From: Gammaproteobacteria bacterium UBA4475
GTDB lineage: Bacteria > Pseudomonadota > Gammaproteobacteria > Pseudomonadales > Azotimanducaceae
Assembly: GCA_002389265.1 (NCBI GenBank)
Contig: DGOD01000127.1
Span: 1-6,784 of the forward strand
Length of the DNA: 6,784 nucleotides
Direction: 5' to 3'
Part shown: positions 1 through 6,464 of the stretch, piece by piece
Layout: each line of letters begins with the position of its first letter
How positions within the stretch are numbered: the stretch's first letter is position 1
The notes under the pieces: generated by a model
What the model saw: the letters and a program-made list of their open reading frames with translations, nothing else
Database searches by the model: none
Told to the model about the DNA's origin: nothing
Translations under genes and position numbers: made by a program

Positions 1-79
1 GTCTGCATCTATCCGAATTTTGCCACATGTACTTGAATTGCTGAGCGTCACCGGCTTGGTACCGAAGGCATTCGCAGTC
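1..79. other. Unassigned left edge
   Basis: This stretch lies downstream of the stop of the leftward lipoprotein gene. Leftward reading frames stay open to the window edge, including the frame directly after the TGA and a GTG-initiated frame, but each is under 27 codons, lacks a clear ribosome-binding site and shows no recognisable motif. No hairpin followed by a T-tract is seen, so I cannot place a terminator here. The start of a further leftward gene is possible but unsupported. Confidence 0.3.
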
Positions 80-1165
80 TCAACGCTCTTGGGCGTAAAT
101 GTCCCGAAGGATCGACCGCCATTGTGCATACTGAGCTTCGAGGGGACCCTTGAGTTCAATGACACTGCCTTCTAGTAGTGAGATAGTTGGGTGGATTTCA
201 GTCTTAAAGGAGTCGGCCAGTTCCCGCAGTTCATCTTCGTTCATCTTGTATTCTTTATAGGTTCGATAGACATCTTCCGTTGCCTCCCAGCTACCGGAGC
301 GTCGGCGGTTACTCACGGAACCAGTGGTCTTGATTTGATCGTTGTAGGCCAGCAGTTCATAACTGTAGGTCTGCCAGTAGGGATAGACGGTCTGTAATCT
401 GTCAAAGAACAAGTTGAAATGTTCATCCATCAAGTCGGTAAATCGATATTCAGCCTCTCGAATTTTCTTCACTCGTTGATACATTTTATCGTCGAGTGCG
501 GGTAAGCCCGTGACCTTGATGATGCCTTGTGGGTCTATTGCCAGGTAACGGGCGAAAGCCTGTGGCGCCAAGGCATTGGCATAACGCAGCAAGGAAGCGC
601 GGACGATCCAGGTGGCGTCAAAGTCAGTGAGCTGGCTTCGGGTTCGATAGATATCGTTGGCTATGCGGTTATACAGGCCTTGGAACGGGTCCTGCCGCAG
701 TTGCTCATCAACTGCATAAGCTGCAGCCTGAGCTTGCTCACGATAGATGCTGTCAAGCCAGGTGACGCCGCGACTGTCGACCACCTTAACGTGTAAGGCC
801 AGGTCCAGGGCGGTAGACGTCAGTATGGTCGCGCTGATCTGGAGCTCTGCTGCGACATCCTCACTTGGGCCTACTCGGACCGCGCCCCAGTGGCCTGATT
901 CAATCAGGCTGTTGCGCAGGATGATTGGCAGATAGTTGGCTTCGGCCTCATGAATAGGTGCGTAGATGCGACTGATTCGGCCGGAGTCCTCAGGTGCCTG
1001 GCCCTGATTCGAGAAGACCGCAATGCTGATGTTGAAGTATGGCGAAGTGGGGATTCCTGCAACAATCAAGGCTTCAGGCGCAGACACTGTGATGGGAGCT
1101 GTCTGGCGTTCAGCGGCGCAGGCGGACAACAGGAACGCGATGGTTAGCAGTGCGGCTCTATTCAT
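80..1165 (-). CDS. Outer-membrane-type lipoprotein of unknown function (361 aa)
   Basis: Predicted secreted lipoprotein. From the chosen ATG at 1165 the protein starts with MNR, a hydrophobic stretch and a lipobox LSAC, with the lipidated Cys at residue 16. The next residue is Ala, not Asp, which fits outer-membrane sorting by the Lol system. An upstream in-frame ATG at 1228 would add 21 charged residues before the signal peptide and lies deep in the neighbouring gene, so I reject it. The chosen start has a GGGGG Shine-Dalgarno-like run at 1172-1176, six bases upstream. The ATG overlaps the end of the preceding lipoprotein gene by 8 bp, implying coupled translation. The first half has an alternating strand/helix pattern (about residues 35-150) loosely like CsgG/LpoB/ABC-auxiliary lipoproteins. 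The second half is helical and rich in Tyr, Glu and Arg. That fold resemblance is inference; I do not recognise a named family. Confidence 0.85.
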   Translation of the reverse strand: MNRAALLTIAFLLSACAAERQTAPITVSAPEALIVAGIPTSPYFNISIAVFSNQGQAPEDSGRISRIYAPIHEAEANYLPIILRNSLIESGHWGAVRVGPSEDVAAELQISATILTSTALDLALHVKVVDSRGVTWLDSIYREQAQAAAYAVDEQLRQDPFQGLYNRIANDIYRTRSQLTDFDATWIVRASLLRYANALAPQAFARYLAIDPQGIIKVTGLPALDDKMYQRVKKIREAEYRFTDLMDEHFNLFFDRLQTVYPYWQTYSYELLAYNDQIKTTGSVSNRRRSGSWEATEDVYRTYKEYKMNEDELRELADSFKTEIHPTISLLEGSVIELKGPLEAQYAQWRSILRDIYAQER

Positions 1166-1874
1166 CGCTGACCCCCGTTGGATCCTGTCGAAGTCGACAG
1201 ACTTTCTTTTTCTCGAGGGTGTACTCACAAGCGTAGAGCCCTTTGCCTGGAGGGAAGAGCATATACACTCGGTTCAGACTGAAGGACTGACCTATTTTGG
1301 CAGACACCAGTGTGGTTGAGACCATCAAACGTTTACTCGTCAAGGTTTGACCGCCCTTGGCGAGACTGTAGCGGTTGATCACCGTCAGCCCCTCCGGCAA
1401 TTGGGTGGCAAACACCAGGTGGCCATTGCTGTCCAGGCCGCAGGATTCCTGACCAATCGCCAGGTCATTGACAGGTGCGAGAAAATCGCAGGTCAGCGCA
1501 TAGTCACCACTGCGCTTGACGGAAATATGGTCGATTGATTGGTCAATGGTCAGTACGGTTGACTGCGTGCTGGCATCGGCGAGGGTGCCCAGTTGGATGA
1601 CCGCAGATAAGTCACGCAGGGAGTTGCCTGTTGCTGGCCGTGCGCCATCCCGATCGCGCTTCATCTTTTGCTGTTGGTCGAATTGACTTTGGGCGATCTC
1701 ATACAGGTAACTGAGTCGGTCCTGAGGGTTTTCGGTGTGTTCGTAGTCGATTTCCCAGGAACCGGAGAAATCCGCTAACGGTGCTACTTTGAGTTTTGGT
1801 ACTTCTCGGGTTTTACTGGCACAACTTGTCAGGACCGCGATGCATAGAAGACTGGTCGTGATGAGGTTTCTCAT
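1158..1874 (-). CDS. Lipoprotein of unknown function (238 aa)
   Basis: Predicted lipoprotein. The chosen start at 1874 gives MRNLITTSLL, a short hydrophobic core and a lipobox LTSC with Cys 18; the following Ala predicts outer-membrane localisation. A longer frame begins at 1949, but that ATG lies inside a perfect palindrome, has no ribosome-binding site and would put the lipobox at residue 43, so the shorter form is preferred. No strong Shine-Dalgarno sequence is visible before 1874 either. After the signal, a DFSGSWEIDYE segment (about residues 36-46) starts a probable beta-rich domain, followed by a Gln/Lys/Arg-rich helix. Four Cys remain in the mature part, two of them near the C-terminus, and could form disulfides in the periplasm. 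It overlaps the next lipoprotein gene by 8 bp and probably shares a transcript and perhaps a complex with it. Function is unknown. Confidence 0.83.
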   Translation of the reverse strand: MRNLITTSLLCIAVLTSCASKTREVPKLKVAPLADFSGSWEIDYEHTENPQDRLSYLYEIAQSQFDQQQKMKRDRDGARPATGNSLRDLSAVIQLGTLADASTQSTVLTIDQSIDHISVKRSGDYALTCDFLAPVNDLAIGQESCGLDSNGHLVFATQLPEGLTVINRYSLAKGGQTLTSKRLMVSTTLVSAKIGQSFSLNRVYMLFPPGKGLYACEYTLEKKKVCRLRQDPTGVSDE

Positions 1875-1921
1875 TGAAGAATGGTTGGCCTGAGAAGTTG
1901 AGAAGGGCGGGAACTGCAGGT

Positions 1922-1951
1922 CGATGATCGAGGTCTCGACCTCGATCATCG
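1922..1951. repeat. Perfect 14-bp inverted repeat between HD gene and lipoprotein pair
   Basis: The arm CGATGATCGAGGTC at 1922-1935 is exactly complementary in reverse to 1938-1951, with only two bases between. It sits 18 bp after the HD gene stop and 47 bp before the first lipoprotein start. No T-tract follows the hairpin on either strand, so it is not a canonical intrinsic terminator. It could be a transcript-stabilising or attenuating hairpin, or a protein-binding operator. The symmetry is seen directly; the role is inference. Confidence 0.75.
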
Positions 1952-1969
1952 CAAGTGGTGGCTTAAATC

Positions 1970-2521
1970 TTAGGCGGCTTTCGCCATTTGGCCAGGTACT
2001 GAGAAAAATTTGTCGATCAGTGGTTTGAAGCTCTCCAGTGAGTCAACCTCGTAAGCGGGGTCAAACGCAGCCTGGTCCCACTCGTCAGTGAACTGCTCGG
2101 CCTTGGCAAACCAGGGCTCGTCTTTGAACTGCAAGCGCAGATCTCGCTCCTTGCCTTGGAAATGGTAGTAATGCTCACCCTGGAAATCCTGATGGGTGCG
2201 AATAATGTGGTAGGCATCATCACTCACATAGGCCTTGATGATCTCCGCGCAGATTTGACCATGGTTGATCACGCTAATGGTCTTGCCAATATCGTGCAGC
2301 AGGCTGAGTAAAACCATCTCGTCCGAAGCGCCGGCTCTGCGCGCCATCGTCGCAGTTTGTAATGAGTGATGCAGCTGGTCGGTGGCGAAACCCAACGACA
2401 CGCCTTCCAATGAAGCTAACATGCCATAGATGCGGTTTGGCATATCTTTGATATGTGGTACATGTTCCTGGCCAATATGTTCCCAGTCAGATTTGGTACC
2501 TTGATCCATTCGAGTAAACAT
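1970..2521 (-). CDS. HD-domain protein, putative MIOX/PhnZ-like diiron oxygenase (183 aa)
   Basis: Small cytoplasmic metal-dependent enzyme with an HD fold. Candidate ligands run in order: His51/52 in DQLHH, His76-Asp77 in LLHDIGK, His87, His110 in IRTH, and an Asp in the DEWDQAAFDP segment (146-155). The spacing, the single compact domain, the AGASDEMVLLSLLHDIG core and the WDQxxFDP tail fit the HD subgroup of mixed-valent diiron oxygenases (inositol oxygenase, and PhnZ and TmpB of phosphonate breakdown). Some members of this family may be hydrolases, so the reaction is unproven. No phosphonate gene is adjacent. The ATG at 2521 has GGAG six bases upstream (2528-2531), and a strong promoter precedes it. 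Residue 5 is an alternative Met. It is divergent from the molybdenum hydroxylase operon across 244 bp. The HD family call is firm; oxygenase is inference, and the substrate is not predicted. Confidence 0.85.
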   Translation of the reverse strand: MFTRMDQGTKSDWEHIGQEHVPHIKDMPNRIYGMLASLEGVSLGFATDQLHHSLQTATMARRAGASDEMVLLSLLHDIGKTISVINHGQICAEIIKAYVSDDAYHIIRTHQDFQGEHYYHFQGKERDLRLQFKDEPWFAKAEQFTDEWDQAAFDPAYEVDSLESFKPLIDKFFSVPGQMAKAA

Positions 2522-2553
2522 CAGGGGCTCCAGTAATTGTGTTTAAAAACAGG

Positions 2554-2582
2554 ATGATAGTGGGGAATCGTAGTGGGGTCAA
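2554..2582 (-). promoter_or_regulatory. Sigma-70 promoter for the HD-domain gene
   Basis: On the reverse strand the -35 element TTGACC (2577-2582) and the -10 element TATCAT (2554-2559) are separated by exactly 17 bp, each matching consensus at five of six positions. Transcription would start near 2547, leaving a leader of about 26 nt with the GGAG ribosome-binding site. The 8-mer CCCCACTA occurs twice, spanning the -35 edge and spacer, then the spacer end and -10 edge, so a regulator could bind directly over the promoter. Confidence 0.65.
2558..2578. repeat. Direct repeat TAGTGGGG inside the HD-gene promoter
   Basis: TAGTGGGG occurs at 2558-2565 and again at 2571-2578, a 13-bp period. The copies overlap the -10 and -35 edges of the leftward promoter. 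They may be a tandem operator or chance; the period is not one full helical turn. Confidence 0.4.
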
Positions 2583-2765
2583 TTGTGATTGTTAAGGCTC
2601 CGTTGCTTTGCTGACGATGGTGACCAAGATATGAACTCGGTATTTTCAGGGGAATCGCTGGCTTATTTTGCTTAAACTCGGTATAAATTTTCAGCAGCAG
2701 TTGTAAGCCCTTGTCGCAAAGGACTACGATCTCTATTCGCGCAAAAACAGGAGCATGAAAAAACA
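2583..2765 (+). promoter_or_regulatory. Upstream region of the molybdenum hydroxylase operon
   Basis: This must hold the rightward operon's promoter, but no near-consensus site is seen. Candidates are a TATAAA -10-like hexamer at 2682-2687 with a poor -35, and TTGTAA (2701-2706) with TACGAT (2725-2730), 18 bp apart. An exact 10-bp repeat AACTCGGTAT lies at 2634-2643 and 2675-2684; the second copy overlaps the TATAAA. The ribosome-binding site AGGAG (2749-2753) is 12 nt from the ATG, longer than optimal. Weak core elements plus repeats suggest an activator-dependent promoter, which is inference. Confidence 0.4.
2634..2684. repeat. Direct repeat AACTCGGTAT, two copies 41 bp apart
   Basis: Identical 10-mers sit at 2634-2643 and 2675-2684 in the same orientation. 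The 41-bp period is close to four helical turns, placing both on one face of the DNA, as tandem activator or repressor sites often are. The flanks also share a TTTCAG further on. The distal copy overlaps a possible -10 element. The regulator is unknown. Confidence 0.45.
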
Positions 2766-3626
2766 ATGAGATACGAAACGCCAACAACAACAAAAGAGGC
2801 CGCTACGCTTCTGTACAAGGAGAAGGGCCAGGCCCATATTCTTGCAGGAGGGACCGATCTTCTGGTTCGTATGAAGATGGGTATGACCGAGCCCACCCTT
2901 GTGGTTGACATCAAGCATATTCCTGCGATGCAAGCCATTACTAAGAGTGCGGCAGGATTCAAGATCGGTGCCACCGTTTGTGGTGCCGCGATGACGGAGC
3001 ATGCGGCTCTCGGCAAAGCTTGGCCAGGTCTCGTTGAGGCCGCTAATCTGATTGGCTCTGACCAGATTCAAGGTCGTTGCACAATGGTGGGTAATCTTTG
3101 CAACGGATCTCCTGCAGCAGATAGCGTACCAGCCATGATAGCGGCGGGTGCCAAGGCGATTGTTGTGGGTAAAGATAAGCGGCGTACGGTAGCTGTCGAT
3201 AAAATCGTTACAGGCCCCGGTAAGACTTCCCTGGCGAAAGGTGAAGTGATCGAGGCGATTACATTGCCAGCGCGGTTGCCGCGTTCTGGAGATGCGTATC
3301 TGCGCTTCACGCCGCGAACAGAAATGGATATTGCCGTTGTCAGCGCCGCTGTGAACTTGACATTGGAGCGTGGCGTGGTGAAAACCGCTCGGGTCGTGCT
3401 GGGCGCAGTTGCCCCCACCGCCGTCATTGTAGCCAAGGCTGCGAAAGCGATTATCGGCACCAAGCTTGACGATGAGGCGCTGGAAAAGCTGACTGCTGCG
3501 TGCGCCGCTGCCTGTAACCCGATCGACGACAAGCGTGGCACTATCGAATATAGAACCAAGGTGGCTGGCGTTCTGGCTAAGCGGGCCGCCAAAATCGCAT
3601 ACCAACGTGCTGGAGGTACATTATGA
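2766..3626 (+). CDS. Molybdenum hydroxylase FAD-binding (medium) subunit
   Basis: FAD subunit of a heterotrimeric xanthine oxidase/CO dehydrogenase-family enzyme. It passes electrons from the 2Fe-2S subunit to the external acceptor. The 286 aa length is typical of the CoxM/HbaB-type subunit. The N-terminal FAD domain shows AGGTD at 27-31, and the second FAD motif TMVGN (106-110) followed by PAAD (116-119) corresponds to the family's TxGGN...PAxD signature, with Val replacing the first Gly. REMDIA-like residues (184-190) and the C-terminal domain with YRTKVAGVLAKRA (262-274) complete the fold. The start at 2766 gives a family-like N-terminus, though the AGGAG site is 12 nt away. Its TGA overlaps the ATG of the 2Fe-2S subunit gene in an ATGA junction, indicating coupled translation and matched subunit ratio. 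Family assignment is secure; substrate cannot be read from this subunit. Confidence 0.95.
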   Translation: MRYETPTTTKEAATLLYKEKGQAHILAGGTDLLVRMKMGMTEPTLVVDIKHIPAMQAITKSAAGFKIGATVCGAAMTEHAALGKAWPGLVEAANLIGSDQIQGRCTMVGNLCNGSPAADSVPAMIAAGAKAIVVGKDKRRTVAVDKIVTGPGKTSLAKGEVIEAITLPARLPRSGDAYLRFTPRTEMDIAVVSAAVNLTLERGVVKTARVVLGAVAPTAVIVAKAAKAIIGTKLDDEALEKLTAACAAACNPIDDKRGTIEYRTKVAGVLAKRAAKIAYQRAGGTL

Positions 3627-4099
3627 CTGGCGTACTCGTCTCGACAACAATTAATGGTGACGCAGTTCAGTTCGCCTGTCCTACGGATGAAACTTTGCTC
3701 GATTCACTGCGTAATCGCGTCGGCTTGACCGGAGCGAAGGAAGGCTGTGGTACTGGCGACTGTGGTGCCTGTTCCATCACCCTCGATGGTCGACTCGTGT
3801 GCGCCTGCCTGGTACTGGGTGTTGAAGCTAACGGTCGTGAGATCGGTACGGTGGAAGGCTTGGTTGAGGATGGCAAGCTGCATCCTTTACAGGAAAAATT
3901 CATTGAGCACGCTGCGCTGCAGTGCGGTATCTGTACGCCGGGTTTCTTGGTCGCGGCGAAGACGCTGTTAGAGAAAAATCCGAAGCCCAGCGAAGAACAG
4001 ATTCGCTACGCACTGGCGGGAAATCTCTGTCGCTGTACCGGTTACGACAAGATTGTTCGGGCCGTGCAGGCTGCTGCGAAAGAAATGCGTAAAAAATGA
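3623..4099 (+). CDS. Molybdenum hydroxylase [2Fe-2S] (small) subunit
   Basis: Electron-transfer subunit carrying two [2Fe-2S] clusters between the molybdenum site and FAD. The 158 aa length matches the CoxS family. The N-terminal plant-ferredoxin-type domain has ligands Cys42, Cys47, Cys50 and Cys62 (C-x4-C-x2-C-x11-C). The C-terminal four-helix domain has Cys101, Cys104, Cys136 and Cys138 in QCGIC and CRC motifs, the cluster nearest the pterin. Gln100 before the third-cluster Cys is also conserved in the family. All eight ligands are present, so both clusters should assemble. There is no Tat or Sec signal, so the enzyme is probably cytoplasmic. GGAGG at 3612-3616 is six bases from the ATG, and the start overlaps the FAD subunit stop. 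The large subunit gene follows after 100 bp. Confidence 0.96.
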   Translation: MTGVLVSTTINGDAVQFACPTDETLLDSLRNRVGLTGAKEGCGTGDCGACSITLDGRLVCACLVLGVEANGREIGTVEGLVEDGKLHPLQEKFIEHAALQCGICTPGFLVAAKTLLEKNPKPSEEQIRYALAGNLCRCTGYDKIVRAVQAAAKEMRKK

Positions 4100-4199
4100 G
4101 GTTTTTTGTTGAAGCTTAAGGTGTTGGAACGCCGGGGTTTACCTCAGCGAACCGCCAATCAACAGTAATCCACGCAATCATTAAAGACAGGAATTTGAT
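4100..4199 (+). other. 100-bp gap between small and large subunit genes
   Basis: No coding frame with a ribosome-binding site is supported. The gap begins with a T6 run (4102-4107) facing an A6 run at 4091-4096, which could form only a weak A-U hairpin, and a small hairpin is possible at 4120-4133 (GGTGT/ACGCC arms, one wobble pair). Neither looks like an efficient terminator. The region breaks the tight coupling seen between the first two genes and might tune large-subunit expression. AGGA at 4189-4192 is the ribosome-binding site for the large subunit gene, seven bases before its ATG. Confidence 0.4.
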
Positions 4200-6443
4200 A
4201 TGGGACACGACACGAATTATCAAGATCGTGAGTTTAAAACTATTGGAACTCGCGTCAAACGACCAGATGGTATCGATAAGGTCACGGGCCGCGCAAAGTA
4301 TGGCGCTGATGCCTTTGCGCCGGGACAATTGGTCGGTAAGGTATTGAGATCACCGCATGCGCACGCCATCATTCAGAAAATCGATATTTCCAAGGCGGAG
4401 AAGCTCGCAGGCGTCAAGGCTATTATTACCAGTGCTGATCTGCCGGATCTGACGGGTTCTAATCGAGGCATGACGGACATACTGGAAAACTGCATGGCTC
4501 GTGGGCGAGCGCTGTATCACGGGCATGCCGTAGCAGCAGTGGCGGCAATCGATGAGCAAACGGCAAAGCAGGCGCTGAAACTCATTAAGGTGACCTACAA
4601 GTTGCTGCCCCACGTCACCGATGTGGACGAGGCGATGTTGCCGGATGCGCCCATCATTCAGGACTTTGTTCTGCAGGACGGTAAACCGTCCAATATCGCC
4701 GGTATCTCTACCTTCGGTCATGGCGATGTGGATGCCGGTTTTGCCGAGGCTGATGTGATTGTCGAAAAGAGCTACAAGACAGAACAGACCCACCAGGGTT
4801 ATATTGAGCCCCATGCTTGCTTGGCGAACGTCAGCTCGGATGGTAGTGGTGAATTATGGGTGACGACCCAGGGACATTTCAGCTTCCGCGTAGTGTGTTC
4901 GACGCTGTTGGGCCTGGATATGGCTAAGCTGAAAGTCACTTCCTCGGAAATCGGTGGTGGCTTTGGTGGTAAGACCCACGTTTGGACTGAGCCTTTGGCG
5001 CTGGCTCTGTCCCGCAAGGCTAATCGACCCGTAAAATTGGTAATGACTCGAGACGAAGTCTTTAAGGCCTCTGGGCCCACTTCATCAACATCGATGGATA
5101 TCAAAATTGGCGCCAAGAAAGACGGTACGATCACGGCGGCTACAGCCATACTGCGCTACCAGGACGGGGCTTTCCCCGGTATCTGGGGCATGCTCGGCGC
5201 TATGACAGCCTATGCCTGTTACGACCTGAAGAACGTCAAGACGGTGGGTCATGACGTGCTGGTGAACCGGCCTAAGGTCGCGGCTTATCGAGCGCCCTCG
5301 GCGCCTATGGCGGCGTTCGGCGTTGAAAGCACCATGGATCTCGTGGCTAACGAAATTGGTATGAGCCCCCTCGATTTCAGAATCAAAAATGCGGCGAAAG
5401 AAGGCACTCAGGCGTCCTATGGTCCCGTATACGGCCCGATTGGCATTGGTCCTACCCTTGAGGCGGTGAAGAAACACCCCCACATGCGAGCCAAGTTGAA
5501 GAAGAATCAGGGTCGAGGCATGGCTTGCGGATTCTGGTTTAACTTTGGTGGCCAGACTTGCGTCGATCTTAATATTGGCCCAGATGGCACTGTGTCGCTC
5601 ACGATCGGTACTATCGATGTGGGCGGTTCACGGGCTTCGCTGTCGTTAATCGTTGCCGAGGAGTTGGGTATTCCCTACGACCAGGTGCGAACGAACATTG
5701 GCGACACCGCGTCCCTGGGGCATAACGATACGACAGAGGGCAGTCGTGGTACCTTCTCTTCAGGTATGGCGGCGATATTTGCTGCACGCGACGCTGTCGG
5801 CGTACTTCGCGAGAGAGCAGCGAAAATGTGGGACATTCCTGTTGATGATGTTGTCTGGGCTGACGGTGTCGCAACAGCAACTGGTGCCAAGCACAGTAAC
5901 TTGCCGCCATTGACTCTCGCGGACATTGCTGCCAAGGCGGCTTCTACCGGTGGTCCGATCGCCGGTCATAATGAAGTGGTTGCGGATAATGCGGGTGTCT
6001 CTTTTGCGAGCCATATCTGCGACGTTGAAGTCGATCCGGATACCGGTGGTACGAAAATTATTCGTTATACCGTTATTCAGGATGCGGGTAAGGCGATCCA
6101 CCCGGACTATGTGGAAGGGCAGTTTCAAGGTGGTGCTGCCCAAGGCATCGGTTGGGCGTTAAATGAAGAGTATATCTATGGCGCAGATGGCTGCCTGCAG
6201 AACACGGGATTTTTAGACTATCGAATTCCAGTCTGTTCGGATCTGCCCTTCATTGACACTCAGATTTTGGAGATCCCAAACCCCAATCATCCCTACGGTG
6301 TTCGTGGTGTCGGTGAAACTTCAATCGTACCCCCCTTGGCCGCCATTGGTAATGCCGTGTCCCATGCTGCGGGTGTGCGGATGACACATATTCCGATGTC
6401 AGCGCCTCGCATTCTGAAAGCGATTGATGACGCAAAGGCTTAA
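4200..6443 (+). CDS. Molybdenum hydroxylase molybdopterin-binding (large) subunit
   Basis: Catalytic subunit (747 aa) of a xanthine oxidase-family hydroxylase, which inserts a water-derived oxygen into its substrate at a Mo-pterin cytosine dinucleotide or related cofactor. The N-terminal a/b-hammerhead domain (about 17-135) contains RAKYGADAF and LRSPHAHA. The Moco domain follows: TTQG with Gln224, IGGGFGGK (251-258), the active-site loop AYRAPSA (362-368), SRGTFSSG (515-522), GGAAQGIGWAL (644-654), and GVGE with the putative catalytic Glu706. The loop lacks the Cys of AYxCSFR in form I CO dehydrogenase and the AYRGAGR of form II, so CO is not the likely substrate. Arg364 sits where xanthine dehydrogenases keep a substrate-binding Arg. 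Candidates are N-heterocycles, aldehydes or aromatic acyl-CoAs; none can be chosen from sequence alone. There is no Tat signal. The ATG at 4200 has AGGA seven bases upstream. Confidence 0.95.
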   Translation: MGHDTNYQDREFKTIGTRVKRPDGIDKVTGRAKYGADAFAPGQLVGKVLRSPHAHAIIQKIDISKAEKLAGVKAIITSADLPDLTGSNRGMTDILENCMARGRALYHGHAVAAVAAIDEQTAKQALKLIKVTYKLLPHVTDVDEAMLPDAPIIQDFVLQDGKPSNIAGISTFGHGDVDAGFAEADVIVEKSYKTEQTHQGYIEPHACLANVSSDGSGELWVTTQGHFSFRVVCSTLLGLDMAKLKVTSSEIGGGFGGKTHVWTEPLALALSRKANRPVKLVMTRDEVFKASGPTSSTSMDIKIGAKKDGTITAATAILRYQDGAFPGIWGMLGAMTAYACYDLKNVKTVGHDVLVNRPKVAAYRAPSAPMAAFGVESTMDLVANEIGMSPLDFRIKNAAKEGTQASYGPVYGPIGIGPTLEAVKKHPHMRAKLKKNQGRGMACGFWFNFGGQTCVDLNIGPDGTVSLTIGTIDVGGSRASLSLIVAEELGIPYDQVRTNIGDTASLGHNDTTEGSRGTFSSGMAAIFAARDAVGVLRERAAKMWDIPVDDVVWADGVATATGAKHSNLPPLTLADIAAKAASTGGPIAGHNEVVADNAGVSFASHICDVEVDPDTGGTKIIRYTVIQDAGKAIHPDYVEGQFQGGAAQGIGWALNEEYIYGADGCLQNTGFLDYRIPVCSDLPFIDTQILEIPNPNHPYGVRGVGETSIVPPLAAIGNAVSHAAGVRMTHIPMSAPRILKAIDDAKA

Positions 6444-6464
6444 AGCTGCGCGTATCGGAGTCAA

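Noticed and set aside
1875..1949. Longer N-terminus for the 238-aa lipoprotein starting at 1949
   Set aside because: The ATG lies inside the palindrome without a ribosome-binding site and would place about 25 hydrophilic residues before the lipoprotein signal.
2659..2673. Possible sigma-54 promoter (TGGC...TTGCTT)
   Set aside because: The GG and GC pairs are offset by 10 bp rather than the 12 bp (-24/-12) that sigma-54 requires.
2521..2793. 90-codon reverse-strand frame spanning the divergent intergenic region
   Set aside because: It runs across the HD gene promoter and the start of the FAD subunit gene, has no ribosome-binding site and no family-like sequence.
3068..3592. 174-codon reverse-strand open frame rich in Ala, Ser and Thr
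   Set aside because: Low-complexity shadow frame within the FAD subunit gene, with no start signal or recognisable domain.
2733..3605. Long reverse-strand open frame opposite the FAD subunit gene
   Set aside because: It is antisense to a clearly conserved FAD subunit, has no ribosome-binding site or family resemblance, and its Cys/His/Arg-rich composition is typical of an antisense shadow of a coding gene.
4091..4107. Terminator after the small subunit gene
   Set aside because: The A6/T6 pairing gives only a weak A-U stem with no GC-rich hairpin, and the large subunit gene follows in the same direction.
4116..4328. 70-codon reverse-strand frame over the gap before the large subunit
   Set aside because: It mostly overlaps the conserved N-terminus of the large subunit on the other strand and lacks start signals.
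4200..6443. Aerobic CO dehydrogenase large subunit (coxL)
   Set aside because: Gene order fits, but the active-site loop AYRAPSA lacks the AYxCSFR Cys that binds copper in form I CO dehydrogenase.
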